Shown: positions 17,425-25,734 of the stretch, one piece after another
Numbering within the stretch: the first letter of the stretch is position 1
How the letters are laid out: the number at the start of each line of letters is the position of its first letter
NCBI GenBank assembly: GCA_049594415.1
Contig: JBMYJM010000002.1
Span: forward strand, 124,001-188,000
Length of the DNA: 64,000 nt
Direction: 5' to 3'
From: Arctic95D-9 sp049594415
GTDB lineage: Bacteria; Verrucomicrobiota; Verrucomicrobiia; Verrucomicrobiales; DEV007
Notes under the pieces: model-generated
Seen by the model: only the letters and a program-made list of their open reading frames with translations
Database searches by the model: none
Told to the model about the DNA's origin: nothing
Translations under genes and position numbers: made by a program

Positions 17425-20400
17425 TCTCTGCGAATTGAATCCAGTAGTTCTCCACGCAGCACCAGGCGCGCGGCCAGCCAGCAGAAGATCAATCCGCCAA
17501 GCAGCACCGCTCCGTTGATTCCTCCAAGGAGGCCCCATGGCAATCCGCTGGCACCTTTCGAAAGCTGTGGCGATACTGCAATCATTGCTGCCACAAAACC
17601 GAGAACCACGCCAAAGAGATGCAGGAACCAGTGTTCGGCGAGTATCATCCGTGCCAGCATTTCGCGGGTAAATCCGACTGCCTGCATCACCCCCAACTGG
17701 CCCCGTCGTTCAAGCACATTGCGTCCCACGATAATCGCCAGTCCCACCGTTCCGAGGAAGATGCCCAAACCTCCCAGAGTCGAAAAGATACTCAGGTAGG
17801 TATTCTGCACTGCGTTAAACTCATTGAGTCGCTCCGCTGCCGGTCTCATCTCCAGCCCCAGGTCCCCGAACATGCGACTCATGTGAGCGGCGACCGGTTC
17901 GAGAACTTCAGCCGACTGACCGTCCACAAGGAAGAAGCGATAGCCACCCGCATCGGGAAAGAAGCGAATGAAATTTTTCTCCGAGATCACGACATTGCCC
18001 TGGAGAATCGAAGTATCGAGCAACCCGACAATCTTCACGGCAAAAGATTGCCCTGACACAGTCTCATAAGGAACCACGTCCCCCAACCCTTTCTGCAAGG
18101 CATAGGTCGCGGTATTCTGATCAATGATTCCGGGTATCACAGGAACCCCGAGTTCGTCCTTGGTGGGTTCGCCCGATAACATTGCCCACCCTTCACCATC
18201 AGACTCTTTCTTGGTGAACGAGAATGGCGCCAACTGAGCCAACTTCGCTTCATCTGTCGCTATGAGTCGTGGCCGCTGGGCACGATTCAAATTCAAGCAG
18301 CTCGCATCCTCCCCGTCACTGACGCGGAATGGATAGACTTCAAATTCCACGTCCAGATCATTCAAGCCGAACTTCTCACGTCCAGCCTCACCGTTGAGAT
18401 CATCGTAGATTGGCAAAGTCGCTTCTCCTACATAAGCAAACCCTCCCGTTCCGGAGCCTCTCCGATCCGCTCCCCGCTCTCCATCCAGTCGAAACGAATT
18501 GATCGCTGTCACCATAAAGACGCCAGCGGCCATCAGGCCCACCACGGCAAGACTTCGGCCACGGCGTCGGATAGTGTGCTGACGTCCAAGAGAACTGATC
18601 GAGGTGAGAACCGAAGAAGGTTTAAGAAATCGACGAATCAAGACCGAACAGGCAGACACGCCTGCGGCAGTGAAGAGGAAACCAGCTCCGAAGAAGAGCC
18701 CCTGCTCGGCCATCGTTCCGGCTTCCTTCGGCGCAACCAGGCACCCTAGTCCTCCCAACAGGGAAACGACGAACCAGATCATATCCCAAAATCGCCCACT
18801 ACGGGTTGCTTCAACGTCATCGCTCCCGGAAATAAGATGACCGGGTTGAACCGCCGCGACGCGCCGGCTCGCAAACCATACCACGAGCAGGGCAATGATC
18901 ACCGTTACTCCAAACGCAGCGATGAGGGATTGAGGCCTGAGAAAATAAACAAACTCGATTCCCGCCGCGGCTTCCTGCCAGACACCCGACATGCCGTAGA
19001 GAGCGAGCCGAGTGTAGACATAGCCCCCCAACAATCCCAATGCCGCTCCAGCCACCGAAAGAATGAGTGCTTCGGTGAGGAACTGCAGCCTTACCTTTTT
19101 CTTGGTGAACCCGAGCGCCAGTAACAAGCCAATCTGCGATGAGCGCTGCTCAATCCCAAAGACGAAGACCAGCCCTGCCAGCACCAATGCGGCAACAATA
19201 AGGAAGAAACTCATGCTGGCAAAGAGCGATCCAAAATCGAATGAATTTGCCACCGCCGCCGAGGCCTCGCCCTGCAAGTCGCGATAGGCCATGCCAAGAT
19301 CATCGAGATAAAGAGTCTCGCGCAACCGGTCATCGAGGCCGGCAGCACCACCATCGTCCTGGAACCTGACTGCAGTCACGCTGCCAAAGCGGTTGGCCCA
19401 CATTTCCTTCGCTGCTGCGAGACTGACAAAAGCCTTCGGAGTGGCTCGGTATTGATCCCAGAATTCATCGTCCTTGTCCCGGATCTTGTCGCGATCGATC
19501 GGGATACCCGGCTCCCAGTCATCGAGGTCTTCAACATCAAAGATACCGGGAAAAGCGGGAGTCCAGCTATCGTCCCAACCGAACTCTCCCAGCGGAGCCA
19601 CCTTGCTGACCGTGAAAGATTTTTCCTGCTCGATCAGAGCGCGGCCGGGTCCGACCACATTGTAAACCAGGGTCACTTCATCACCCGGCCCTGCACCAAG
19701 ATCTTCAGCAACCCAATCGGAGAGGATAATCTCGTCGTCTGCCAGGGAACTACCGACAATACCGTTCAGCTTCGGTGCCACGCCCGTCACCATCGAGTAT
19801 GGCGTTGCCTTGTCTCCGCTCTTGATATCGTTAGCGAGATAGGTCAATAACGGAGCTGAATCCGCAACGCTAGACTCGAGAGACTCGACGATCACATCAT
19901 CAAAGAAGACCCGGGAGCTCACCAGCTGCCTGGTTCCGCCCTCCACTTCGGAGACGGAGAGTTGCAGGTCATCGAGGTTCCAATTCGATTGAATCCCTCC
20001 GGCAAACGCCGCCGGATCGGTTCCCACGGGAGCCGCGAGAATGTTGGCTCTTCCCGGTTGTTCCAGGATCTCCTGCAGTCTCGAAAGCTTAACAAACAAA
20101 GTAGACGGCGGCACCTGCTCAGCCCGCAACGAAAATAGCCCGAAGTCATCAGCGTTTAAGACCGTTGTCACCTTCGCCGTAAACGGAGTTGTCTGTTCAG
20201 ATTCACCCGATAGAGGTGCGTCCCGGGAAAGCGCTCCCGGCAACTCAATTCGCAGGATCAGGGTATCCCCCTCGCCCGCGTCGATCCGGTTGGCGAAAGG
20301 CTGATTGATTGCAGTCCAGGATTCATTCTCAAATCCTTCGGGCGCACTTCCACGGTTCGACATCTCCCAAAACCGGTCATCGACACCAACGATCTGGACC

Positions 20401-20720
20401 TTGTTCACCCGCATCCCACTCGATCGGTTGGAGGCAGTGCCCTCAACCTGGAGCAGCGGAGCGACCGTCACATCAACCCCATCCGAAGCCATAACGCGGT
20501 CCGCCAACTCGGCTGAGACAAACCTTTCGCCACCAGTGAACACGAGGCTTACCTCTGACAAACGTGCGTCGGCATTCCGGCGCAGACTCTCTTTGACCGA
20601 GTCCCCCACCACGAGCGAACCGCTCAAGATCGCTGAGGTCAACGCCATAGCCGCCAGCACCGAGAGGTTGATCCCCCGATAATGCTTCAGCGAATCGACG
20701 ACCAGCTTAAAGACACTCAT
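17421..20720 (-). CDS. ABC transporter permease, FtsX/MacB type with two FtsX repeats
   Basis: A 1099-residue permease of the mechanotransmission (type VII) family. It has an N-terminal membrane segment (about 18-40, NLSVLAAMALTSAILSGSL), a large periplasmic MacB-PCD-like domain (about 45-500), a first FtsX domain with four spans (about 505-720), a second periplasmic region and a second FtsX domain at the C-terminus (about 960-1090, GRNVLERRGQLGVMQAVGFTREML). Start and stop overlap both neighbours as ATGA. With the ATPase it would form a complete transporter of the LolCDE or YbbAP kind, working on a membrane-embedded or periplasmic substrate that cannot be named from sequence. Confidence 0.88.
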   Translation of the reverse strand: MSVFKLVVDSLKHYRGINLSVLAAMALTSAILSGSLVVGDSVKESLRRNADARLSEVSLVFTGGERFVSAELADRVMASDGVDVTVAPLLQVEGTASNRSSGMRVNKVQIVGVDDRFWEMSNRGSAPEGFENESWTAINQPFANRIDAGEGDTLILRIELPGALSRDAPLSGESEQTTPFTAKVTTVLNADDFGLFSLRAEQVPPSTLFVKLSRLQEILEQPGRANILAAPVGTDPAAFAGGIQSNWNLDDLQLSVSEVEGGTRQLVSSRVFFDDVIVESLESSVADSAPLLTYLANDIKSGDKATPYSMVTGVAPKLNGIVGSSLADDEIILSDWVAEDLGAGPGDEVTLVYNVVGPGRALIEQEKSFTVSKVAPLGEFGWDDSWTPAFPGIFDVEDLDDWEPGIPIDRDKIRDKDDEFWDQYRATPKAFVSLAAAKEMWANRFGSVTAVRFQDDGGAAGLDDRLRETLYLDDLGMAYRDLQGEASAAVANSFDFGSLFASMSFFLIVAALVLAGLVFVFGIEQRSSQIGLLLALGFTKKKVRLQFLTEALILSVAGAALGLLGGYVYTRLALYGMSGVWQEAAAGIEFVYFLRPQSLIAAFGVTVIIALLVVWFASRRVAAVQPGHLISGSDDVEATRSGRFWDMIWFVVSLLGGLGCLVAPKEAGTMAEQGLFFGAGFLFTAAGVSACSVLIRRFLKPSSVLTSISSLGRQHTIRRRGRSLAVVGLMAAGVFMVTAINSFRLDGERGADRRGSGTGGFAYVGEATLPIYDDLNGEAGREKFGLNDLDVEFEVYPFRVSDGEDASCLNLNRAQRPRLIATDEAKLAQLAPFSFTKKESDGEGWAMLSGEPTKDELGVPVIPGIIDQNTATYALQKGLGDVVPYETVSGQSFAVKIVGLLDTSILQGNVVISEKNFIRFFPDAGGYRFFLVDGQSAEVLEPVAAHMSRMFGDLGLEMRPAAERLNEFNAVQNTYLSIFSTLGGLGIFLGTVGLAIIVGRNVLERRGQLGVMQAVGFTREMLARMILAEHWFLHLFGVVLGFVAAMIAVSPQLSKGASGLPWGLLGGINGAVLLGGLIFCWLAARLVLRGELLDSIRRE

Positions 20721-21403
20721 AAAACTGCTTCGATCTTTCCACGACTGAGAGTCCTGACACTGCCTACAGATTCGGCGACGTCACGATCGTGAGTCACAAC
20801 GATGAGGGCGAGATCCTCGGATTCGTTCAACTCACCCAGCAACTCAATCAGGTTCACTGCATTGTCCTCGTCGAGGGCTCCGGTAGGTTCGTCGGCAAGA
20901 AGCAGCTTGGGGGAATTGATCAGCGCCCTGACGACAGCCACACGCTGGCGCTCCCCTCCAGACAACTGGGACGGCTGACTGTCCACTTTCTCTGCCAGGC
21001 CCACCCGGCCAAGCAGGTCACGGGCCCGCTCCGATGCCGCAGCAGCGTCGTTCCCGGGGTGTGCCAGCGTAGGAACCAGCACGTTCTCCAGGGCCGTGCA
21101 TTGCGGGAGCAGGTGATGCATCTGGAAGATAAATCCAATCTTCTCTGAGCGAACCTTTGCGAGCGCCTTTTCATCGAGTCCGGCGACTGACTTTCCGCCA
21201 ACGATCACCGCTCCCTCCGAAGGACCATCAAGCGTACCCATCACATTCAGCAGAGTACTTTTGCCGCATCCTGACGGTCCTATGATCGCAAATCGCTCAC
21301 CTGCGTTCACCGTCAGGTCGAGCCCGTCCAGAATCTTTCGCTCCGGCGCAGATTCATACCACTTGGTCACGTTTTCCAGTTTGAGAATCTCTTCGCTCAT
21401 CAT
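20717..21403 (-). CDS. ABC transporter ATP-binding protein, LolD/MacB-like
   Basis: A 228-residue ATPase: Walker A GPSGCGKST, Q-loop FIFQMHHLLPQ, signature LSGGERQR, Walker B LLLADEPTGALD and H-loop VTHD. The extension in the Q-loop region and the FtsX-type partner place it in the LolD/MacB/YbbA group. Two adjacent ATG codons (21403 and 21400) could start it; the first is used. It lies 3 bases after the PaaK-like gene and overlaps the permease start by 4 bases (ATGA). Confidence 0.92.
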   Translation of the reverse strand: MMSEEILKLENVTKWYESAPERKILDGLDLTVNAGERFAIIGPSGCGKSTLLNVMGTLDGPSEGAVIVGGKSVAGLDEKALAKVRSEKIGFIFQMHHLLPQCTALENVLVPTLAHPGNDAAAASERARDLLGRVGLAEKVDSQPSQLSGGERQRVAVVRALINSPKLLLADEPTGALDEDNAVNLIELLGELNESEDLALIVVTHDRDVAESVGSVRTLSRGKIEAVL

Positions 21404-21406
21404 TCG

Positions 21407-22678
21407 TTATTGTTTGATCCAGCGCTTGGATTTGAATTCAAAACGCGGCAGGGAATCCGGTTCAACCAGTCGAACCGGAATCCTCAAGGTGAAAGCATCG
21501 GCCAATTCACGGGCGACCCGGTCGGCCAAGTTGGGTGAGGCAGCAGGATCGGCCTCGATCGTTACTTCAAGTTCCGCCATCGACTGTCGTGTCGTTTGAA
21601 TCACTTGGAATTCGACGACCTCCGGAAAACCGCGGATGATCTTTTCAACTGCCGTCGGGTAAACATTGACCCCACGGATCACGGCCATGTCATCAACTCG
21701 TCCCAGCACGCCCCCCTCAAGGCAGAAAACCGGTTCCTCTGCTCCCTCCGGCCGAAAGAATGTCTTTTCGACGAGATCGCCGGTCCGATAACGCAGCAAG
21801 GGACAAGCCGTTCTCGTCAGGGTCGTAATTACCAGTTCTCCCTTTTCTCCGGGGCCAACTTCCTGATGAGTCTCGCGATCAATCACTTCGACAAAATAGG
21901 CGTCTTCAATCACGCAAAGACTAAGTGGTTTGCTAGGATGCTCATAGGTCACCGGACCGACCTCTGTCATCCCGTGGTGATCAAAAACCTCTACCCCTTT
22001 CCAAAGTTCCGAGATCCGGTCACGAACTTCAGGCAAACTTCCACCGGGTTCTCCGGCCACAATGATCTTCTTGAGCCGATAAGCGGCAATTTCATCGCGG
22101 TCGTGAGCCGCGTAGACTTCCCCGAGCCTGAGTGCATAGGTGGGTGTGCAGCACAGTACATTCGCATCGTGAGCAGCCATGGCCTGGAGACGCGCCTTAC
22201 TGCTCAGTCCTCCTCCGGGGATGGCCAGATTGCCACGTCTGGTGGCAGACTCAAACGCTGTCCAAAATCCCAGAAACGGACCGAACGAAAATGCAAAGAA
22301 GACCACCTCATCCTTTCCCACTCCCGCCGCCTCGTAGACTTGGTCCCAGCAATCCAACATCGCCGACCAGCTGTCTGCAGTGTCAAGTGACGGCAACGGT
22401 CCTCGAGTCGTTCCACTGCTCTGACAAAAGCGGGAATACTGATCGATCGAGAAAGTCAGGTTGGACCCATAAGGGGGAAATTCCTCGTGGTCCCACACCA
22501 AGTCCATCTTCGTGGTGAACGCCATGTCCCGGGCAAAGACCTCAAGCGACTCTAATTCAGAGCCAATCCCCGCCTTTTCGATGCGAGGCTGGTAAAAATT
22601 ATTCCCTCTCTGCAACAGCTTAATGAGTGCACGGAGCTTTTCCAGCTGGGCGGCTTCAGTGACAGGGCGGTCAGTCAT
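21407..22678 (-). CDS. PaaK-like AMP-dependent acyl-CoA ligase
   Basis: A 423-residue adenylating enzyme of the phenylacetate-CoA ligase type: the P-loop-like CQSSGTTRGPLPS, HGMTEVGPVTYEHP, VITTLTRTACPLLRYRTGDLV and LGRVDDMAVIRGVNVYPTAVE. The substrate acid is unknown; no phenylacetate degradation genes lie nearby. A YbgC-like thioesterase is encoded upstream and an FtsX-type ABC transporter downstream in the same direction, so acyl-group activation for a lipid or secondary-metabolite route is possible but unproven. Confidence 0.88.
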   Translation of the reverse strand: MTDRPVTEAAQLEKLRALIKLLQRGNNFYQPRIEKAGIGSELESLEVFARDMAFTTKMDLVWDHEEFPPYGSNLTFSIDQYSRFCQSSGTTRGPLPSLDTADSWSAMLDCWDQVYEAAGVGKDEVVFFAFSFGPFLGFWTAFESATRRGNLAIPGGGLSSKARLQAMAAHDANVLCCTPTYALRLGEVYAAHDRDEIAAYRLKKIIVAGEPGGSLPEVRDRISELWKGVEVFDHHGMTEVGPVTYEHPSKPLSLCVIEDAYFVEVIDRETHQEVGPGEKGELVITTLTRTACPLLRYRTGDLVEKTFFRPEGAEEPVFCLEGGVLGRVDDMAVIRGVNVYPTAVEKIIRGFPEVVEFQVIQTTRQSMAELEVTIEADPAASPNLADRVARELADAFTLRIPVRLVEPDSLPRFEFKSKRWIKQ

Positions 22679-22745
22679 CTCCTGACACGTTACGGGAAAA
22701 TGATCACTGCTTTCAAGTGATCAGAACGGGAAAGCTAAACGCAGA

Positions 22746-23312
22746 TCAGGACTGTTTCCCGCTGGACTCAGCACCGGTCGTGACCTCTTTCTTCGCGTGG
22801 CCCGCAGGGGCAGGATCAGGCTTGAACTTGACCACGAGATAACCGCCAAGAGCCGCCATCAGAATACCAACTACAAACTGCCAGCGCAATCCGGCCCAAC
22901 CACCCGCCGGCGGGTGGAGTATCAGCGATACAATCGCGTTCACAATCGGCGCCCCGGCAAAGATAATTGACATGACAATGGCCGGCGCACTTTTGTTACC
23001 CTGAGCAAAAAGCGCACCGAGAGAGAGAAGAACAAAGAAGGCTCCAATCGCACCGAGAATTCCGGCAATCAGTGAGAGCCAGAGACCCTTCCCCGGAAAA
23101 TTCCAATCGGATCCGCGAATCACGAGAATGGCGAGCGGTGCCAGCACCGCCGTGAGGAAGTAGGCAACCCCTACAAAAAGAAAAGCCTTGTAGCGACCAT
23201 TGGCGGGATCGCTCATTCCGACCTGGCCCATGTGAAGAAAGATACCGTAGAGGCCCCAGGTAACGACTGTTCCCAGAGCAAAAATAAGCCAAGCGTAGCT
23301 GCCCATGATCAT
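22746..23312 (-). CDS. Small polytopic membrane protein, DMT/EamA-like
   Basis: A 188-residue protein with about five membrane segments (residues about 7-27, 45-67, 78-100, 112-132 and 145-163) and a hydrophilic, Lys/Glu/Ser-rich tail. The pattern IFALGTVVTWGLYGIFLHMGQ and VGILMAALGGYLVVKFKPD resembles half-size drug/metabolite transporter proteins. Two ATG codons (23312 and 23306) could serve as start. It lies between the thioesterase (30 bases) and the PaaK-like gene (67 bases). No substrate can be inferred. Confidence 0.72.
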   Translation of the reverse strand: MIMGSYAWLIFALGTVVTWGLYGIFLHMGQVGMSDPANGRYKAFLFVGVAYFLTAVLAPLAILVIRGSDWNFPGKGLWLSLIAGILGAIGAFFVLLSLGALFAQGNKSAPAIVMSIIFAGAPIVNAIVSLILHPPAGGWAGLRWQFVVGILMAALGGYLVVKFKPDPAPAGHAKKEVTTGAESSGKQS

Positions 23313-23342
23313 ATGAATCTAGATTTCGAAAGAAGATGAGCC

Positions 23343-23825
23343 CTATCGCTCCAACTGCCCGGGAATAGATCCCTCGGGTGCCTCGCAAAGTTTCTCGCGC
23401 CATTCGTCGGGTATCGCAACCGCTTTCATGCGGCGCAATTGAGCATCGAAACGCACGCAAACCACAGTGAATCGACCGGTTGCGGCTATTTCACGCTCTC
23501 CTTCGTCGTCCGGATTCTTCCAGAAATTGAAGTAATACTTCACGGTCTTGTCGCGTATTTCCTCGACCAACAGTTCGATTTCGACCTCTTCTTCAAATTG
23601 CAGAGGTAATCGAAAATCTGAGGAGGCATGAACCCGGGGCCAACCTACCTGCGGATCGCTTCCCTCATTCTTATCCTTAAATGGGTGCACCGAAAATCCC
23701 ATCGAGCGGTAAAATGCGTGCTCAGCCACTTCCATGAACCGGAAGAAATTTGAGAAGTGCATGATCCCCGCCACATCCGTGTCGGCAAACTCCACGCGGC
23801 GTCGATAAGTAAATCGGTGAGTCAT
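23343..23825 (-). CDS. Acyl-CoA thioesterase, 4-hydroxybenzoyl-CoA thioesterase (YbgC) family
   Basis: A 160-residue hotdog-fold protein. The ATG at 23825 is chosen because the family begins MTHRFTYRRRVEFADTD; the longer frame adds a hydrophobic leader with no support. The catalytic Asp is in EFADTDVAGIMHFSNFFRFMEVAEHAFYR (the Tyr/His replaced in D-x-x-G-I-x-H-F is typical of YbgC-like proteins). The function is hydrolysis of an acyl-CoA or acyl-ACP thioester in the cytoplasm; chain length cannot be told. Confidence 0.87.
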   Translation of the reverse strand: MTHRFTYRRRVEFADTDVAGIMHFSNFFRFMEVAEHAFYRSMGFSVHPFKDKNEGSDPQVGWPRVHASSDFRLPLQFEEEVEIELLVEEIRDKTVKYYFNFWKNPDDEGEREIAATGRFTVVCVRFDAQLRRMKAVAIPDEWREKLCEAPEGSIPGQLER

Positions 23826-23938
23826 ACCGGGAACATGGCCCAAGGCAGGAAAAAGCAAAAGACTAAGAGAGGAAAAACATTCGATCACTCACACTGGCTC
23901 CCCTTAAATAGCCGACCGCTGAAAACAAGCACAAAATG

Positions 23939-25015
23939 CTAGCCCGCCTCAAGTTCAGCCAAGCGATCCGCCATCTCGGACGCTTGCAGTGTCCCGATCG
24001 TCTCTTCAAGGTCGCCTGTAATCACCTGGTCCAGGTTGTAGAGCGTCATATTCACGCGATGATCAGTGAGACGGTTCTGGGGAAAGTTGTAGGTTCTGAT
24101 TTTCTCTTCGCGACCTCCGGAACCGATCAGATTCTTTCGGTGCGCCGAATACTTTTCGTGCTCTTCACGAATTTTTGCCTCGAGCAACTTGGCTCGCAGA
24201 ATCTGGAGAGCTTTCTCCTTGTTCTTTCCCTGGCTTCGCCCGTCCTGGCACTTCACCTGGATGCCGGTCGGCAGGTGTGTCACCTGAACGGCTGAGTCAG
24301 TGGTGTTGACGTGTTGCCCCCCTGGTCCGCCGGCACGGGTTGCCTGAATTTGGAGATCTTCCGTCTTCAACTCCACATCAACTTCCTCGGCTTCGGGAAG
24401 CACAGCCACAGTAGCCGTGGAGGTGTGAATACGCCCCTGGGTCTCCGTGTCCGGAACGCGCTGAACACGATGCACTCCACTCTCGTATTTGAGGAAGCGA
24501 AAGACTTCTTCTCCTGTCACCTTGAAAACCACCTCCTTAAAGCCGCCCACATCCGAAGGGCTCGCTTCGACCGACTCCGTGCGCCAGCCGCGGGTTTCCG
24601 CGTAGCGCTGATACATGCGATACAGGTCACCTGCGAAAAGCGAGGCTTCATCCCCACCGGTGCCGGCGCGAATCTCCACGATGGCATCGCGATCTTCAGT
24701 CGGGTCGTGAGGCAGCAACGCATATTGCACCTTCCCCTCAAGATCTTCGATCAGCTTCTCCAGCCCGGGAATTTCCTCAGCCGCCATCTCGGCCATCTCA
24801 GGGTCGTCTCCCTTGGCCAGTTCGCGATTCTCGACCAAGTTCTCCTTCGACTTTCCAAGAAGCTCCCAATCATCGAGCAGAGCCTTGGTCCGGTTGTATT
24901 CACGGGTCAGCTCGCCGGCCTGGCGCGGGTCGTCAAAGAAACCTTCCTGAGCCATGACTGACTCAAGTTCGGGGATCCGAAGGCGTTTTTTCTCAATAAG
25001 GGCAGAATAGTCCAC
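23939..25015 (-). CDS. prfA: Peptide chain release factor 1
   Basis: A 358-residue class I release factor that reads UAA and UAG stops and triggers peptide hydrolysis on the ribosome. The GGQ motif is in AGGPGGQHVNTTDSAV. The codon-recognition motif P-x-T is P-D-T in RVQRVPDTETQGRIHTS, which marks RF1; RF2 would have SPF. Length and the N-terminal helical domain are normal. It is transcribed after rpmE, separated by a terminator-like hairpin. Confidence 0.96.
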   Translation of the reverse strand: MDYSALIEKKRLRIPELESVMAQEGFFDDPRQAGELTREYNRTKALLDDWELLGKSKENLVENRELAKGDDPEMAEMAAEEIPGLEKLIEDLEGKVQYALLPHDPTEDRDAIVEIRAGTGGDEASLFAGDLYRMYQRYAETRGWRTESVEASPSDVGGFKEVVFKVTGEEVFRFLKYESGVHRVQRVPDTETQGRIHTSTATVAVLPEAEEVDVELKTEDLQIQATRAGGPGGQHVNTTDSAVQVTHLPTGIQVKCQDGRSQGKNKEKALQILRAKLLEAKIREEHEKYSAHRKNLIGSGGREEKIRTYNFPQNRLTDHRVNMTLYNLDQVITGDLEETIGTLQASEMADRLAELEAG

Positions 25016-25054
25016 GGGGAGTAACGTTTCGAGGTTTCCGGGCTAATGGGCAAC

Positions 25055-25092
25055 AAAAAACGGTGACAACGCCCCAGCAGGCGTCATCACCG
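25055..25092 (-). terminator. Rho-independent terminator downstream of rpmE
   Basis: On the minus strand a 13-base arm (CGGTGATGACGCC) pairs with GGCGTTGTCACCG apart from a 2-base internal mismatch, with a short loop, and is followed by TTTTTT. It lies 34 bases past the rpmE stop and 40 bases before the prfA start. Confidence 0.85.
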
Positions 25093-25126
25093 TCTGAAAA
25101 ATGACGGAATTCCGTCAAACTTCCGA

Positions 25127-25363
25127 TCAAACGTCGGAAAGCTTAGGCTTCTTGCGGCGGCCACCGCCATTGCCGAAACGCTTCTGGAACTTGTCCACAC
25201 GACCAGCGGTGTCGACAAAACGCTGCTCACCAGTGAAGAATGGGTGGCATTCCGAGCAGATACCCACGTGAAGATCGCTCACCGTTGAACGCGTCTGGAA
25301 AACGTGGCCGCAGGTGCACTGGATCGTCGCTTCGTTGTAATCAGGATGAAGTTCCGCTTTCAT
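25127..25363 (-). CDS. rpmE: 50S ribosomal protein L31, zinc-binding (C+) form
   Basis: A 78-residue protein of the large subunit with the family blocks KAELHPDY, CTCGHVFQTRST and ICSECHPFFTGEQRFVDTAGRVDKFQKRFG. The cysteines C-T-C and C-S-E-C are those of the Zn-binding form; there is no sign of the Cys-free paralogue in the window. The basic tail GGGRRKKPKLSDV is slightly longer than usual. The ATG is at 25363 with AAAT-rich upstream DNA; the gene is followed by a strong terminator. Confidence 0.96.
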   Translation of the reverse strand: MKAELHPDYNEATIQCTCGHVFQTRSTVSDLHVGICSECHPFFTGEQRFVDTAGRVDKFQKRFGNGGGRRKKPKLSDV

Positions 25364-25734
25364 GGTCGTAGGAAAAAATGGAGGGGGCGGACATTAGTCG
25401 CGATAAATCAGTCGATCAAGCGGAAATTTAGGGGTTCTTCCCCATTCCCTAAACTCCCGAAAGCCGGTCCCTAAGGCAGGTAAACGCTCGCAACAATAAA
25501 ATCGCTGGATGGAGGCAAATTGGCCAGATAGGGGCCTCAGAGAAGTCCTCCGATATGGACCATGCAGATCTAAACCTGCTACCAGCGCATCTGAAATTTT
25601 CGAAAAGAAAAATCCAGCCGAATGCCGCAGGAGCGGATTTCCATATCGAATAACCTGACTCAGAATGTCGAAAAACGGTAAATCCTGCGCGAAAACGCGC
25701 TTTCCAAGCAAATGGATCGTGGTAATGCTACGCC
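25364..25734. other. Intergenic region between rpmE and the sulfatase gene, nothing supported
   Basis: About 370 bases separate the divergent rpmE and sulfatase genes. A minus-strand frame of 105 codons exists (25394-25711), but its Arg/Phe/Leu-rich product has no recognisable domain or signal and its codon use is unlike the neighbours, so I do not call it. The region should contain promoters in both directions, but I see no convincing box. Confidence 0.4.

Noticed and set aside
25394..25711. Minus-strand open frame of 105 codons upstream of rpmE
   Set aside because: Arg/Phe-rich product with no recognisable domain, poor codon match and no ribosome-binding site; I treat it as chance.
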